Positions 34,181 through 44,856 of a stretch of 64,000 bases of DNA are shown one piece after another (position 1 is the stretch's first letter; every line of letters begins with the position of its first letter). The translations under genes were made by a program, and so were the position numbers. Source of the DNA: Paramacrobiotus metropolitanus (lineage: Eukaryota > Tardigrada > Eutardigrada > Parachela > Macrobiotidae); NCBI RefSeq assembly GCF_019649055.1, contig NW_026570330.1:372001-436000 (forward strand), written 5' to 3'. The notes under the pieces were generated by a model. That model saw nothing but the letters and a program-made list of their open reading frames with translations, made no database searches and was not told where the DNA came from.

Positions 34181-35400
34181 CACATCATATGAACCGACAT
34201 ATTGTGCACTATCGAATAGCACCGCAACTGCATTTAAAAGACCATGGAACAGAGATTGAAAGTTGACTTCAGTTCCGAAAAAAAAAATGTTTGAATATTG
34301 CGAAACGGTAACGATGATCAGTGATTGCCATTGGGAATTATGTAGCGCAGTTCCAGCATTGCTTCTGTAAATTGGGGGGTTTTACGAACGCTCTTTTAGC
34401 CTCATCAAATTGTGAATGAGAAGTCTACCGGTACAGGTAAAAATAAAAAAACCGGAGCAATTCCAGACCAAGCACCTTCCAGAAAACCCGTACTATCTGT
34501 AACTTCGTCACGTGCTAATTGCGTTATTGGTCTGGGTCGAAAAAAAACGCGACGTGCTTATCCGCAGATATGAACGGTTCAGTGTCAACTTCAGCCAGAA
34601 ATCGTTCGCAGTGCCGCAAAACCAACTTGGCTACGTTTGGCTTACTTTTTAAAATAACAACTGGTTCACTGACCTTTCAGAATACCTTAAATTAGTAAAA
34701 TGTTTCGGAAATGGCGACTGCATTTCATGTGATGATGGAAGCCTGTGTTATTTTGAAAAAATTTTCGCTATTGAAACGGCTACATTTTTTTCACTCGGCA
34801 TGACAAGTGGCAGTAGTACATGCGGTGTCGCCTTTTTACTAGAGGAAACTGATGACATTACACCGACTAGTTCGATGTTTTCCGTGACACGCGTGGTGTC
34901 GGTAAGCGTTAATCTTGAACAAGAACGCGCTCGTTTGCCAATATGGTTATCAACAATTATGTAAAACACCTACTGGGTCGGCTGGAAAGACCGTGAACGA
35001 GTCGTAAAGATTAAATTAAATTATAATAAATAGTAAAGGATTTCAGTCGAAATGAATCACTATAAATAATAAAGGCTCTGAGTGCGCGTGTGCGCAGGCA
35101 ATGTGCAAAGATCAGTTAGGTTTCATTGTAGCAAGCGTTCTTGAGTACGACTGCGATGCCTTCCCGGTTCTTGTTACAACTAAACGGATGAAAGATAATG
35201 AGTGAGCGACTGTGCCCTACAAAGCGGCAATGGTTCGAGATGCAGTTCAAACGCTCGAACTTCGTTAAGAAGAGGTTCTACCATGTTGAGTTACAAAATT
35301 TTGATAGATTATCGCTTTCATTCTTTCTACCCGATTGCGAATTAACAAAATCATTTCAGTGGAAGCTATGTGTGTGCGTTATAAGTACCCGTTTACTGCG
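34181..35400. other. Degenerate C-like sequence and D repeat copy D1
   Basis: No intact gene. Around 35128-35200 a block AGCAAGCGTTCTTGAGTACG...AATGAGTGAGCG matches 40108-40190 and 60363-60440 (D family). The rest is unrecognised. Confidence 0.4.
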
Positions 35401-36790
35401 CTTAACTGGACGCTGAGTCTCCTGAGAAAGCGCAGTTAAAGGAAAAGCCAGTGTTCCACTAATAGTAAACATTCTAATGTTTGCCAAACATTTCTGGGAT
35501 TTATTGAATTTTTGTTTGCATAATATTGCTAGGGTAAATACATTCTTCATTTATCCAATAAAAAATAAAAACACCTTACCTTATACACTAATAAAATAAA
35601 AGACGTTATTTGGTCGATACAGAATTCGTGGCGACATGCCGTGCGCAGAGCAAAAAGCAAGTTTTCGTTTGTGCATAACAGCTTTTCCTTTTACAACGCC
35701 AGTGTGCGGCAAGCAAATACTTACAGCCTCTTGGGCTGTTACATTCATGCTGATGAACGGAAATCGCAAGAACAGTACATATTCTGATCGCATTTAGACA
35801 ACTAGTGCTTATACACTATAAGTTGCGGGAAAAGGCAAACACCAGCTTACCCCCGGAAATCACAGTTATCTCCAAATATCCCTTCGTCAAATAGATTGAA
35901 TCACAATGGGCTTCTTGAAAGCCCCGATACAGTACAGCTGGTACACTAACATCGTTTGTAACTTTCGAGAAAAACTATCAGCAAATAGATGGCTTATTCT
36001 CATCCGTGTCGAAATGATAGACTATAACTTATAAGTGTTGAACTGTCTTCCTGAACGGAAAAGTTTACTTGCACCCATACGCAAACATCAGCAACAATTC
36101 GTTGCAGATAAGTACAGAAATTGCTGAGAAACCGCTTCTGTCAGTGTCTTGAACTGCTGAGGCATTACCATAGCAACCGCGATACGCCAATTACCCACTA
36201 AACACGACGGTATTCTTGTATTACAAAAGTTCCATTAAATACGTCCGCGCTTGAATGGCAGCGGACAGAGAAACGTTTGCGAAACGGGTGCATTCGCTGT
36301 TCAATCAAATTAAGAGCGACATGTTAATGATGTCATTAATGTGTACTCTGTAGTCTATAGTCTGTACTTACGACTATTGATTTTGATACAAGCAAGTAAA
36401 GCTCGCCCGTATGAAACATAAGAGCAAAAGTAGCGGTACCGTAGAAAGTTGGTAGCCAATTTTATAACTTGCGTCAAACGGCAAGCTGCTTATTTAGTTG
36501 TTGTTTAGTTTGCTGTCTGTTTGTTTACCATTTTAGCCATACGCATACTATGTAATCTTGTTATGTTTCGTATAAATACTAGGCTGCATTTTATTACCAC
36601 ACTGCGCACATGTTTCAAAGAAAGCGTCCCATTCGCAATCAAGGGCACTGCAACTGTACAGAATACGGACATTATCGAGTCATCGACTACATGAGTGTAA
36701 TCCTTTCCGTTCTGGACGGTCGCTAAGAAGAAACCGAGATCTTCGACAGCGCAGTCCAAAACGGAACTGATTGGCAACTAGGTTCTTTCT
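35401..36790 (+). repeat. R repeat, copy R3
   Basis: Begins with GAGTCTCCTGAGAAAGCGCAG, matching 62.75 kb. It then has GCGCAGAGCAAAAAGCAAG and GCGGCAAGCAAATACTTACAG, CCATAGCAACCGCGATACGCC, and the hairpin at 36705-36766 near its end. This is one of the longest R copies. Confidence 0.6.
36705..36766 (+). repeat. Covarying hairpin, copy 4
   Basis: Stems TTCCGT/ACGGAA (both strands changed relative to copy 1) and GAAGA/TCTTC. The middle stem is weakened (GACGG/CAGTC). Confidence 0.7.
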
Positions 36791-37600
36791 AGCCTTTTAT
36801 AATTATTACAGTAACTAGCCTCTTACATTAAGTACAGTACAGTATTACAGTCGTAAAGTAAAACTTCCTATAATCGCTAATCAGTAAAGAGTTTCAGTAA
36901 AGTGACAAGATAAATGACAAGATAGCCTGGTTGACTCTGAATTCGCACTACTGGCATCATAAACACAGAAAGGTTATGAAAAAGCGAAATCTTGAAACAG
37001 TTTCTACGCAGCTTTTTGTGCATAATGGTTGTTAAGACAAAAAATCAACAGGATAAACAAATTTGCATAAATCAACAGCCAGCGAGAAGGCGAGCTGATA
37101 ATAATCGTTCCGAAAGCGGTTCGGCTTCAACCACCAAAAAAATACTTATACAGCACAAAACGCTGATCAGTGATTGCTGCAGGAGCTACCAGAGCTGTAG
37201 TATTACAGCGAACCATGCAAATCTGGGTGGTTTTATGGAGGCTGACAGCATGCTTTATCATAGCCGTATTAAGAATGGAACCTTACGGAATGGAATTAAG
37301 AATTAAATGGAATGGAATTAAGAATGGAACAAAGTATGGAATTAAGTATAACTGAATGGAATGGAATTAAGAATGAAACCAAAAACGGAAAGGATTGCGA
37401 AAACGCGGCGTACTTTTCCGCTTTGAACACGCACAACGCCTCGATACTACTGGGTTATTCTAACGCATACAGCTCACGCTAACATTTCAAGATCCTCACT
37501 GCATCGCAATGGCAGAACCGTTCAAGAAGACCCCACGTCGTCACAGGAGTGCGAGTGTGTGAGAACTCTGGGCAATTCGGCTTTTACAAAACTCGACTAG
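36791..37600. other. Intergenic with a GGAATTAAG-rich simple repeat
   Basis: 37264-37375 is a degenerate tandem of AATGGAATTAAGAATGGAAC-like units. No gene is supported in the rest. Confidence 0.5.
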
Positions 37601-38007
37601 TACGTATTTTGCAATTACTTGCTATTCGATTTCGGCATAGAACTGCGGCTTGCGGTCCGTGGAACCGCTGCCGTGAATGGAGCTGTTGGAGACTTTAAAG
37701 TTGGAACCAATACGCACTTACCGGGTTCGTCCTCCTGGCCTTGCGCCCATGCGTCAAGCTGCCGGAGATTCACCTGTCCGGAAACGGATTCACCTCGGCC
37801 GAGCAGTTCGCGCCTCTCCGGAGGCTGTCGCTGGAACGTCACTTTAAACCCGGTCAACCATTATGCGTCGCTGCAGGAAACACTGAAACTGCTGTTTCCC
37901 GCGCCCAGTCCGTGGTAGTCACCAGTATTTCTGACCTAATGGCAGGCGAGAGCGCCCTGAAGAAAAGTGAGGACGAAGGGGAAGAAATGGATGATGCAGC
38001 TATTTGA
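37601..38007 (+). CDS. Partial ORF of unknown function
   Basis: A frame open from about 37735 to the stop at 38005 ends in an acidic tail (KKSEDEGEEMDDAAI) after LPEIHLSGNGFTSAEQF. GC content is higher than in the neighbours. The opposite strand is also open over part of it, so strand choice is uncertain. It may belong to the same degraded element as the DUF3987-like ORF 320 bases downstream. Confidence 0.25.
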
Positions 38008-38326
38008 ACGTTGGCGGAACGTTGGCGCGATGCTGCATATACAGTAGCTAACCCGCCGTATTCACTCGAACGTAAATTTATTTTTTCATTTTCGAAACCA
38101 ACTCCATATCTAATTAATTAAAATCGCAGTTTGCCTGAACAATTATAATACCAGTGCTATTATTGTGAGTTTTATTTTGTAAAGATTGCTAAACTTTTAG
38201 TATGCACTAATAACTGTTTAAGTGGTTATTACTCGCAGATATCGTAGCGAAGTTTTAGTTCCCTGCCTAATTCGAAAAAATTTCATCGGATTGTTCACAT
38301 CCTAACCATTTTTTAAGTGCTTCAGG

Positions 38327-39178
38327 ATGAAAACAACGGAGAAGATAGAAGACCACTTCGTATGCGCAGCAAACAGCGCATACATAGACCTGAGGGAACA
38401 GTTACCGGACTCGCTATGGCCATTTATAGAGGCACAGGCCTGTTATCTGCATTCCAGTCCCGAGGCAGTGTTCGGGGCGCTTTTTGCGCTTGTAACTACG
38501 CTCGCTTGCGGGCGAGCGTTTATCCAACCTTTCCAGAACGCCGAGAAACGATATAACTGTAGCCTTCAGTTATACTTAGCCGGTTACGCTTTCAGCGGGA
38601 AATCGCCGCTTTACAATGGACGTTTCCTAGATATTATCGAGCAAAATCAGAAGAATTACAACGTGATACTAACCGCGGATCCCAAAACTGTTCCTGGTAA
38701 AAGACTACGCATAGTTCCATATTAGGAAAACTTAACACGGTTACACGCGTCTAGGTGTCATTGAGAAAATGCGAACGACTGAAGGGAACCCTGCTATTGT
38801 CGCTGATGAGGCAGGGCAGTTTTTGTCACAGATAGAACCGCAAGGATCTGGCATGATTCGCATGCTGAACGCTGGGTGGGATGGGGACGGCCAGAAGGGA
38901 GATTACTTTCTACGGAACAAATCTTACAATATTCCCAGTCCGCACCTTCAGATATTGTGCAATATTACGCAAAATAATGTTCGGCGCGTTCGCAGTGTAT
39001 AGTACTAAATATAATATTAGTGCTTTTTATACGAGCTTCTTATCTGTGTGTTTGAACAACAGTCGACTGTCGTGTTTAGTGTCCGCGGAAGGGACGAAGT
39101 TCTTTATCGATCTTGATAACGAACTCTGCGATAAAACAGACGAGCGTTGGAACCTGATGAAAATGAGGCCCGCTGATT
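38327..39178 (+). pseudogene. DUF3987-like P-loop ATPase, broken
   Basis: The first frame (38327-38725, 132 codons) has LPDSLWPFIEAQACYLHSSP, then a Walker A GYAFSGKS (residues 86-93) followed by PLYNG, and ILTADPKTVPG. After stops, a second frame (38769-39002) has the Walker B region PAIVADEAGQFLSQI and the WDGDGQKGDYFLRN and SPHLQILCNIT blocks. Spacing and motifs (GKSP, TADPT-like, DEAG, WDG) match the DUF3987 helicase-like family, which I know mainly from bacteria, phages and mobile elements. A later frame (to 39178) reads TKFFIDLDNELCDKTDERW. Several stops and frame changes make it a pseudogene. Confidence 0.6.
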
Positions 39179-39642
39179 GAGACGAAAAAAATCCTGCCGA
39201 ACGCAGTTAAGGATACTTTGGCGGCACAACTCCTAGTCGATCTGTTTCTGCTACCCAAAAAGGGTTATCTGGCACTGCATGTTCCCAGTGTATTGAATTG
39301 GGAACTCTTTTAGCTAGATCAAGCAGTCGTGCCCGCCATTACATAAGCAAAGGCAGACTAGCGCCGCTGAATGTGAAATCTTCCATTCTCTTAACTCCTG
39401 GCAAATTCGTCAGTTATCGCATATATCAGTTACGCAATAGCGGGACAACTGGTGAGGACGAATTCGTCACAGAAGCACAGAGCCTACAGGAGGCAAACCT
39501 GGACCAACTTAACACGGTTCCCTTGAATGCCTCTAATGGGAAGTGGTGCAAAAATATGAACTGCTTTTACAAAGCCCCGCCAGGGGATGGGCAGGCTGAA
39601 TTCCCAATTTTCGGCAGAGATAAAAAGCAGTCTTGTTCTTAA
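39179..39642 (+). pseudogene. Degraded continuation of the DUF3987-like element
   Basis: Frames with NAVKDTLAAQLLVDLFLLP (about 39197-39255) and, further on, GTTGEDEFVTEAQSLQEANL suggest coding ancestry, with frequent frame breaks. No domain recognised. Confidence 0.35.
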
Positions 39643-41033
39643 TTATAAGAGCGTGAGATCCTGAAAGAGAACACGAGAAGAAAATTTGGAGGCGGCACAT
39701 ACACATGTATAGCACATACATACAAATACATTTAATTATTATTCAATAAACTACTGTACTGAAATAAATTGTATAAAGTAGTGATTAAGATAAAAGGCTG
39801 TGCTGGAACTACCCGGTCAAATTTGGCCGCTGGCTATTGGGCATACCGGTGTCACAAAATCATTTAACCAGCACCTCAAAATTATAAAATAAATTTTAAA
39901 TTAAATTTTAAAAAGTAAAGTTTTTAAACGTTTAAACACCGATTAAAACGACGATTTCTTCCAAGTTCTTGACCGCCAACGAAAGGGCGGCGGTAGGTTC
40001 CTCAACATCATGACCACTTATGACGCCGTCTACACATACTCTGTATGTAGAGGATCCCGACGCAGAAGGACGTAAACGAGTGGAAAATAAATTAACTTAA
40101 TATATTATCATAGCAAGCATTCTTGGGCACGACTGCGCTTCCGGTGCTGGTTACGAACAACGGTTCAAGGACAACGAGTGAACGGTATTGATCCGAGGCA
40201 AGTTGCAGGTAAATCATTTGCATGCCATGCTTTATTAAAGCATAATTAACGGGCAAGACTTACGACCTCTGGTACTCACTGCATTTTCAGTACCATGATA
40301 CGGCAGAACGATAAGTTGGCACGAATCACGCTGACAGGAGCCATACGCCATCCAACAACCCGGTAACAGCAAGCGATATGTATACTATGGTTTACCCGGT
40401 GCTCGACGACCAATTTCGTTGGTTTTGCGCGTATAATACATGGTTTCGAATTCGCTGATACGGTATCTACCGGCTGTGAACGGCGATGTACGGCGTAAGA
40501 ATCGTGCGTTAGCGAATGTGGCGAGCAGTTAACGATGCGAATGGCGCGGCTGGTGTACGGTACGGATTGAATTTTTGTAAAATGGACTTCCTAGCAGCGG
40601 CGGGGACGCGTAGAATAACAGCGCTGCATATCTTTCGTACTACCCGCTACAGAGGGCGCAGCCAGTAAAACAATCTTAGCATCATGGTAACACTGGCGTA
40701 CGCCTACCGACCCTGTAGTCGAGCGCGGCGCGCAATAGCAAACACTGCTGCCGGTCCCATAAACGCTGGTGAGCAATCGCCTATCGTTCCCGCCCTCCCG
40801 GAAATGGACGGTTAGTCCTCTAGGTGATCAGCACGTGGCAATCATAAGACTTTGCCCGATGACGTACGCCAGTGTGGTATGCACGTGTAAAAGGTCACTG
40901 AATTATATTATTGGGATACTGATACGTAACAACGGACTGATGCTGGCTCTATGAAAAGATCAGTTATATTATTGTACATGTAAGTACGTATCATATGTAT
41001 ATGTGTACATGTATATGTACATGGTATGAGAAA
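39643..41033. other. Intergenic with D repeat copy D2
   Basis: 40108-40190 carries the D block AGCATTCTTGGGCACGACTG...AACGAGTGAACGG, shared with 35.1 and 60.4 kb. Nothing else recognised. Confidence 0.4.
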
Positions 41034-42440
41034 AATGTGTCTAGCCGAACCAATCTTGTACTCTGATGTAAGCCAGCTGGTGGTTTACGTTGTGGCTGCC
41101 AGCGTTTTATGTAAAGCGCTGCTATAAGTTGCGGCATTGACGGTACATGTGGTATTAACTGCACCGGGCAGGTCTTGGCTAACATAGCCTGTTTACCTGC
41201 AGTTGTACGAGTGCTGCTTACCTGTTATCAGTACCTGCAATCTTAATAGCAGCGCTTTACATAAAACACTGTCAAGCCACAACGTAAACCACCAGCTGGC
41301 TTACATCAGAAGGGCCAATGTCAAAACGCCGGCAGAATTTCCTGCCGACCGAATTTTTGTGTGGTCAAAGTGCCGACCGAATTTTCCGCCGACAGAATTT
41401 TTGTGTGGTCAAAACGCCGGCCGAATTTCTTGTGGTCAAAACGCCGGCATAATTTTTTCAACATTTTCAACTGTAAATAAAACTTCTAAAAAATATTACC
41501 TGCCTCGAGGCATACTTGCCACGCGGTGTATAACAAAGGTTTGGGACTCTACACTTACAATATCTTCATCGGCACGATGTTAGTGTTTCTTTGGCAGCGT
41601 GCATAGAAATTCCGATAGAGAATGAAGAGGAAGCGCAAAAGAGACAAACAAGGTGTTACAAAAATAAGTAGAAAATCAACTTAAAGCGATCCACGCAAAA
41701 AGTAAAGCGTTAACACATTATGCACTGTATTCGTTTCAGAAGAAGCTTCTACCTGTACCCAAACATGATCCATTGTCCGACAAATAAGCAAAATTAAAGG
41801 AGTGTCCACTGCGCTCTCAAAAACCAATCACCTAATACACTTACCTGACAAACTAATAAACAACAAGAAAAAAACAAAAGATAAATGTTGTAAAATCAAC
41901 GCATCGACGAACGCCTTTTCTTTGTACGTCTGCGCGTAGAAATTCCGTCACGAGAGTCAGCTGTGCCAGTCTAGACTCAGAAGTTCTAACTCATCTCAGG
42001 TACGTTTCAAAAGGGATCAGACTAGATCACACTTTGGTGTTATTGCCGCTATGGCATTGTTAAACACCTTGTTTGTCTGTTTTGCGCGGCTTTTTCATTC
42101 TCTTCCGAGAGTATCTATGTTGTTCGCTGTCAATGCAACAGCACTAGAAGCGTGCCGATAAAGATCCTTATGTAAATGTAAGTGTTAGTGTCCAAACCTT
42201 TGTTATACAACGCGTGGCAAGTATGCATCGAGCCAGGTAATATTTTTTAGTATTTTTACTTACAGTTGAAAATGTTGAAAAAATTCTGCCGGCGTTTTGA
42301 CCACACAAAAATTCTGCCGGCAGAAAATTCGGCCGGCATTTTGACCACACAAAAATTCGGTCGGCAGGAAATTCTGCCGGCGTTTTGACATTGGCCCATC
42401 AGAAGTACAAGGGATTGGTTCGGCTAGACACATTTTTCCC
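41034..42440. repeat. Older foldback element, interrupted by a MULE
   Basis: 41034-41122 (AAAAATGTGTCTAGCCGAAC..., CTGATGTAAGCCAGCTGGTG...) is inverted in 41243-41312, and the inversion continues after the MULE at 42406-42440 (TACAAGGGATTGGTTCGGCT). Arms are about 90 bases with few differences and the original loop was about 120 bases. Confidence 0.8.
41313..42396. mobile_element. Non-autonomous Mutator-like element
   Basis: 1084 bp with long terminal inverted repeats starting GGCCAATGTCAAAACGCCGG. The arms extend about 240 bases (41313-41560 against 42165-42396) and contain a GAATTTTTGTGTGGTCAAAA unit repeated two or three times. The flanks are exact 9-mers CATCAGAAG (41304-41312 and 42397-42405), the MULE target size. 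No transposase inside. The differing number of internal units in the two arms accounts for most arm divergence. Confidence 0.88.
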
Positions 42441-43124
42441 CCTATATCTACATACACTGCAGCCAGGCACGCACGTAGGGCTTTGTTCGGGTTCGTCCCC
42501 AATCCCAAGTCTCCATCGAAGACGATTAATTATAACGCAGTAGCAGTTGGTAATAAACACTAGAACGCAGGCGAATTATTATGAATGCAAATTTTTGTTG
42601 ATACAGGGAGACTTTCATAACTTGCGTTTCTCTCTACACTCTATCCAGTTTAACGACTTCGCCCCCGCGGGTAAGCCTGAGCAGTCCATGAGCCTTAGCG
42701 GATACATGCGTGGCTACTGCTTCACGAAAACAGTGGACAAAAACACCGTTCACCGACAAAGATCTTGATCAAGCCCGGAAATGCGTATACGCCATGTGAT
42801 CGGAGTGGACGCGTCTCCTCGCTGTGTGCGCAAGGGTCATGCATGTATTACGATGAGAAGGCATTGGATGCGGCAACGAATAAAAAAAGTGCCTATGGTA
42901 ACGTATCTGCAGTTTCCGCCCGGCGGTAATTATTGCTCACGTCGGGAAACACTACGACAGTCGTCGACTCGTCGATAAAGAACGTAGCGGATAATTTCTG
43001 TCCCGCCACCTTAACTCGCGACAAACTGGTTTATGTATTAAAATTCGGCCAAACATTTCTAGTGTAGGGCAGCGCCCGCCCGCCTATATACATGGACTCT
43101 CACACAACCAGTGGGGGGAAACTT
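42441..43124. other. Spacer before element B, nothing recognised
   Basis: No supported ORF, and no clear target duplication at the junction with element B. Confidence 0.4.
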
Positions 43125-43332
43125 TATACACGTACTACTGCTCCCTGAACAACACAGCCGGCCGCCCTTATATAGCGGCGAGCCGGCAAATACACATACG
43201 GCTGGGAAAGATCCCGCTGACGTCTATGGACGTCAGTGGGGAAATCGATGATCGTACAATGTGCACGCCGGGATCATGCATCCCCGGCGTGCTATCGATC
43301 GGTGTATACACGTCTGTAGGGAAAACCCTACA
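43125..43332 (-). repeat. 3' LTR of element B
   Basis: Contains on the minus strand a TATA box (CTATATAAGGG, 43165-43175) and two dyads upstream of it: CTGACGTCTATGGACGTCAG (43217-43236), which carries CRE-like TGACGTC halves, and GCACGCCGGG...CCCGGCGTGC (about 43263-43292). The start is itself a short dyad (CTGTAGGG/CCCTACAG). Confidence 0.85.
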
Positions 43333-43545
43333 GACTGCCCTTTTCGAGACATAAAGTACACATAAGAAAGGAAAAGACAAACTTGTTTGTATAAGGAGAA
43401 AAGAAAAGACAGTAAAAGACAGAATAGGAGAGAAGACGAAGATACAGTCCAAGCCGTAAAAACTTCCAAAACCGTCTTGGTGAAGACAATAGACAAATTC
43501 ACGTAAATAAAAAGTACAAGAAAATTTGTTGAATTTTAAATTAGT

Positions 43546-43914
43546 TTAATCGTATCCATCCTGGATACGGTCGAAATCAAGATCCACTGTGGAAGAGGTT
43601 CCTGTTGATGGTTCCGGTTGAAATCCATCCAAATGCTGGTGGTTTTGTGAGGAGGTGTCCTCTTCATCGGATATATTGATATCGTCATCTTGTGCTGTGA
43701 CATAGGGCTCTTCTGTACGCTGTTCAGATATTAGTTCTGTTGATAATGGTGCAGTTTGTTGTTCCGAGGTAGAGGCAGTTTCATAATGAAAATTATGAGC
43801 TGCTTCTTCACTGGAAGAGGATGATCCCGAAGGTGTACGTATTCGCTTTAAGGACTTCCAGAAACTTTTCGTGGTAATGTAGTAATTTGTTTCCGTGCTG
43901 TTGGAGTTGTCTCT
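43546..43914 (-). CDS. Acidic Ser-rich open frame without ATG, element B
   Basis: 122 codons are open between stops, overlapping the end of the third ORF by 67 bases in another frame. It starts basic (KSFWKSLKRIRTPSG), then has SSSSSEEAAHNF, QDDDINISDEEDTSSQNHQ and STVDLDFDRIQDGYD before TAA at 43546. It has no ATG, so expression would need frameshifting from the third ORF, splicing, or it is an ancient frame broken by an indel. It would give that ORF a long acidic tail. Confidence 0.5.
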   Translation of the reverse strand, partial: RDNSNSTETNYYITTKSFWKSLKRIRTPSGSSSSSEEAAHNFHYETASTSEQQTAPLSTELISEQRTEEPYVTAQDDDINISDEEDTSSQNHQHLDGFQPEPSTGTSSTVDLDFDRIQDGYD

Positions 43915-44195
43915 TTAAGTTGAACATATAATTCTGCATTAATAATTCCTTTGAGAACATGATCGATGAGGGCATGTTTATACGCTGTGGCGGATGATCC
44001 ATACATAATGCCGCAGTGGCAACGAGATCCATATGCGTTCCTCTGTGCTGAGAGATCAGTGATGGAATATAGGATACTAATCCATCGATTTCCATGCGGT
44101 ATTTTTAAATTAATCACTTGAGAGGTTGTGTCTATTTCAAATTGAGGAGTAGACGTCGGTGAGGGCTTTGTGCAATCCATACCAGTATCGTCCAT
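43848..44195 (-). CDS. Element B ORF 3, CxCG-HAxxxH zinc-finger-like, 115 aa
   Basis: The ATG at 44195 overlaps the previous stop as TGATG. The protein repeats the plan of ORF 2: a beta-rich stretch (VINLKIPHGNRWISILYSIT) followed by RCHCG and HALIDHVLKGI, against YFCLCG and HAFVRHFLQHM in ORF 2. The CxCG...HxxxxH pattern looks like an uncharacterised zinc finger. The two ORFs probably arose by duplication. Confidence 0.55.
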   Translation of the reverse strand: MDDTGMDCTKPSPTSTPQFEIDTTSQVINLKIPHGNRWISILYSITDLSAQRNAYGSRCHCGIMYGSSATAYKHALIDHVLKGIINAELYVQLKETTPTARKQITTLPRKVSGSP

Positions 44196-44485
44196 CAAAA
44201 AATTAGTGATTGTTCCAAATAAGCTATCGTTTCTTCATTTAGCATATGTTGTAGAAAATGCCGAACGAATGCATGGGCTCTTACCCTTTCACGGCAACAA
44301 TCACGATATCCGCAGAGGCAGAAATATTGGTCGTCAATGCGCTCTCCGGTAATATTCAAACTGTCAATAGTGATCCCAAAATATAGTTCTTGATTATCAA
44401 TGGAAAAACAAATCTCGATAATGTTATCGTCATCGGGGTATTGGATTGTTGGTGGTGCCGTAAATGGTGACTCTGACAATGGCAT
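44195..44485 (-). CDS. Element B ORF 2, shared module plus CxCG finger, 96 aa
   Basis: The ATG at 44485 overlaps the stop of ORF 1 as TAATG. The N-terminal half (PPTIQYPDDDNIIEICFSID ... DSL) matches the small ORF of element A at 20.6-20.9 kb. The C-terminal half has YFCLCGYRDCC and HAFVRHFLQHM, a likely metal-binding site. Function unknown. Confidence 0.6.
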   Translation of the reverse strand: MPLSESPFTAPPTIQYPDDDNIIEICFSIDNQELYFGITIDSLNITGERIDDQYFCLCGYRDCCRERVRAHAFVRHFLQHMLNEETIAYLEQSLIF

Positions 44486-44841
44486 TATAAAGCTGTCTTT
44501 TTGGGCATGTTTAGGCGAACCTTATAAAATGAGAATGGTGGAAACAGTTTTGTCTGTGAAGCATGTTCAGTTGGCAATTGGATGAAGAGAGATCGATAGC
44601 AGGCTGGGGTGATAAAAAATGGTACTAGTGAACGATACATTTCCACGGTCGTTTTCCAATTTTTATCGCGTTGATTCTTTAGTCCAGTGCAGCGGATGAA
44701 GGATCCGTGAATAAAGTCACTCATATGTAGCGCAGTATTATTGGAGGAGCGTATATGAGAACTATCAAATGACGTCATTGGTCTTAAAATTTTAAAATTA
44801 TATGGAAGCGACTTCATAGCAACATTATATTGTTGGTACAT
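44485..44841 (-). CDS. Element B ORF 1, 118 aa, unknown
   Basis: The ATG at 44841 lies 16 bases after a perfect ATGGCGTGAGCCAT palindrome. The protein is moderately basic, rich in F and S (VPFFITPACYRSLFIQLP), and ends in TAA that shares its last base with the next start. No domain recognised. It heads a run of tightly overlapping ORFs, suggesting stop-restart translation. Confidence 0.5.
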   Translation of the reverse strand: MYQQYNVAMKSLPYNFKILRPMTSFDSSHIRSSNNTALHMSDFIHGSFIRCTGLKNQRDKNWKTTVEMYRSLVPFFITPACYRSLFIQLPTEHASQTKLFPPFSFYKVRLNMPKKTAL

Positions 44842-44856
44842 AAAAATTTAGGTTAT

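Noticed and set aside
37615-37857. A minus-strand exon with a good GTAAGT donor opposite the ORF at 37.6-38.0 kb.
   Set aside because: The frame meets a stop shortly upstream and no acceptor keeps it open; the plus-strand frame is slightly better supported, but neither is strong.
41343-42508. Frames with repeated FLCGQNAGRI motifs.
   Set aside because: They come from the tandem unit inside the MULE arms and appear on both strands in mirror image, so they are not coding.
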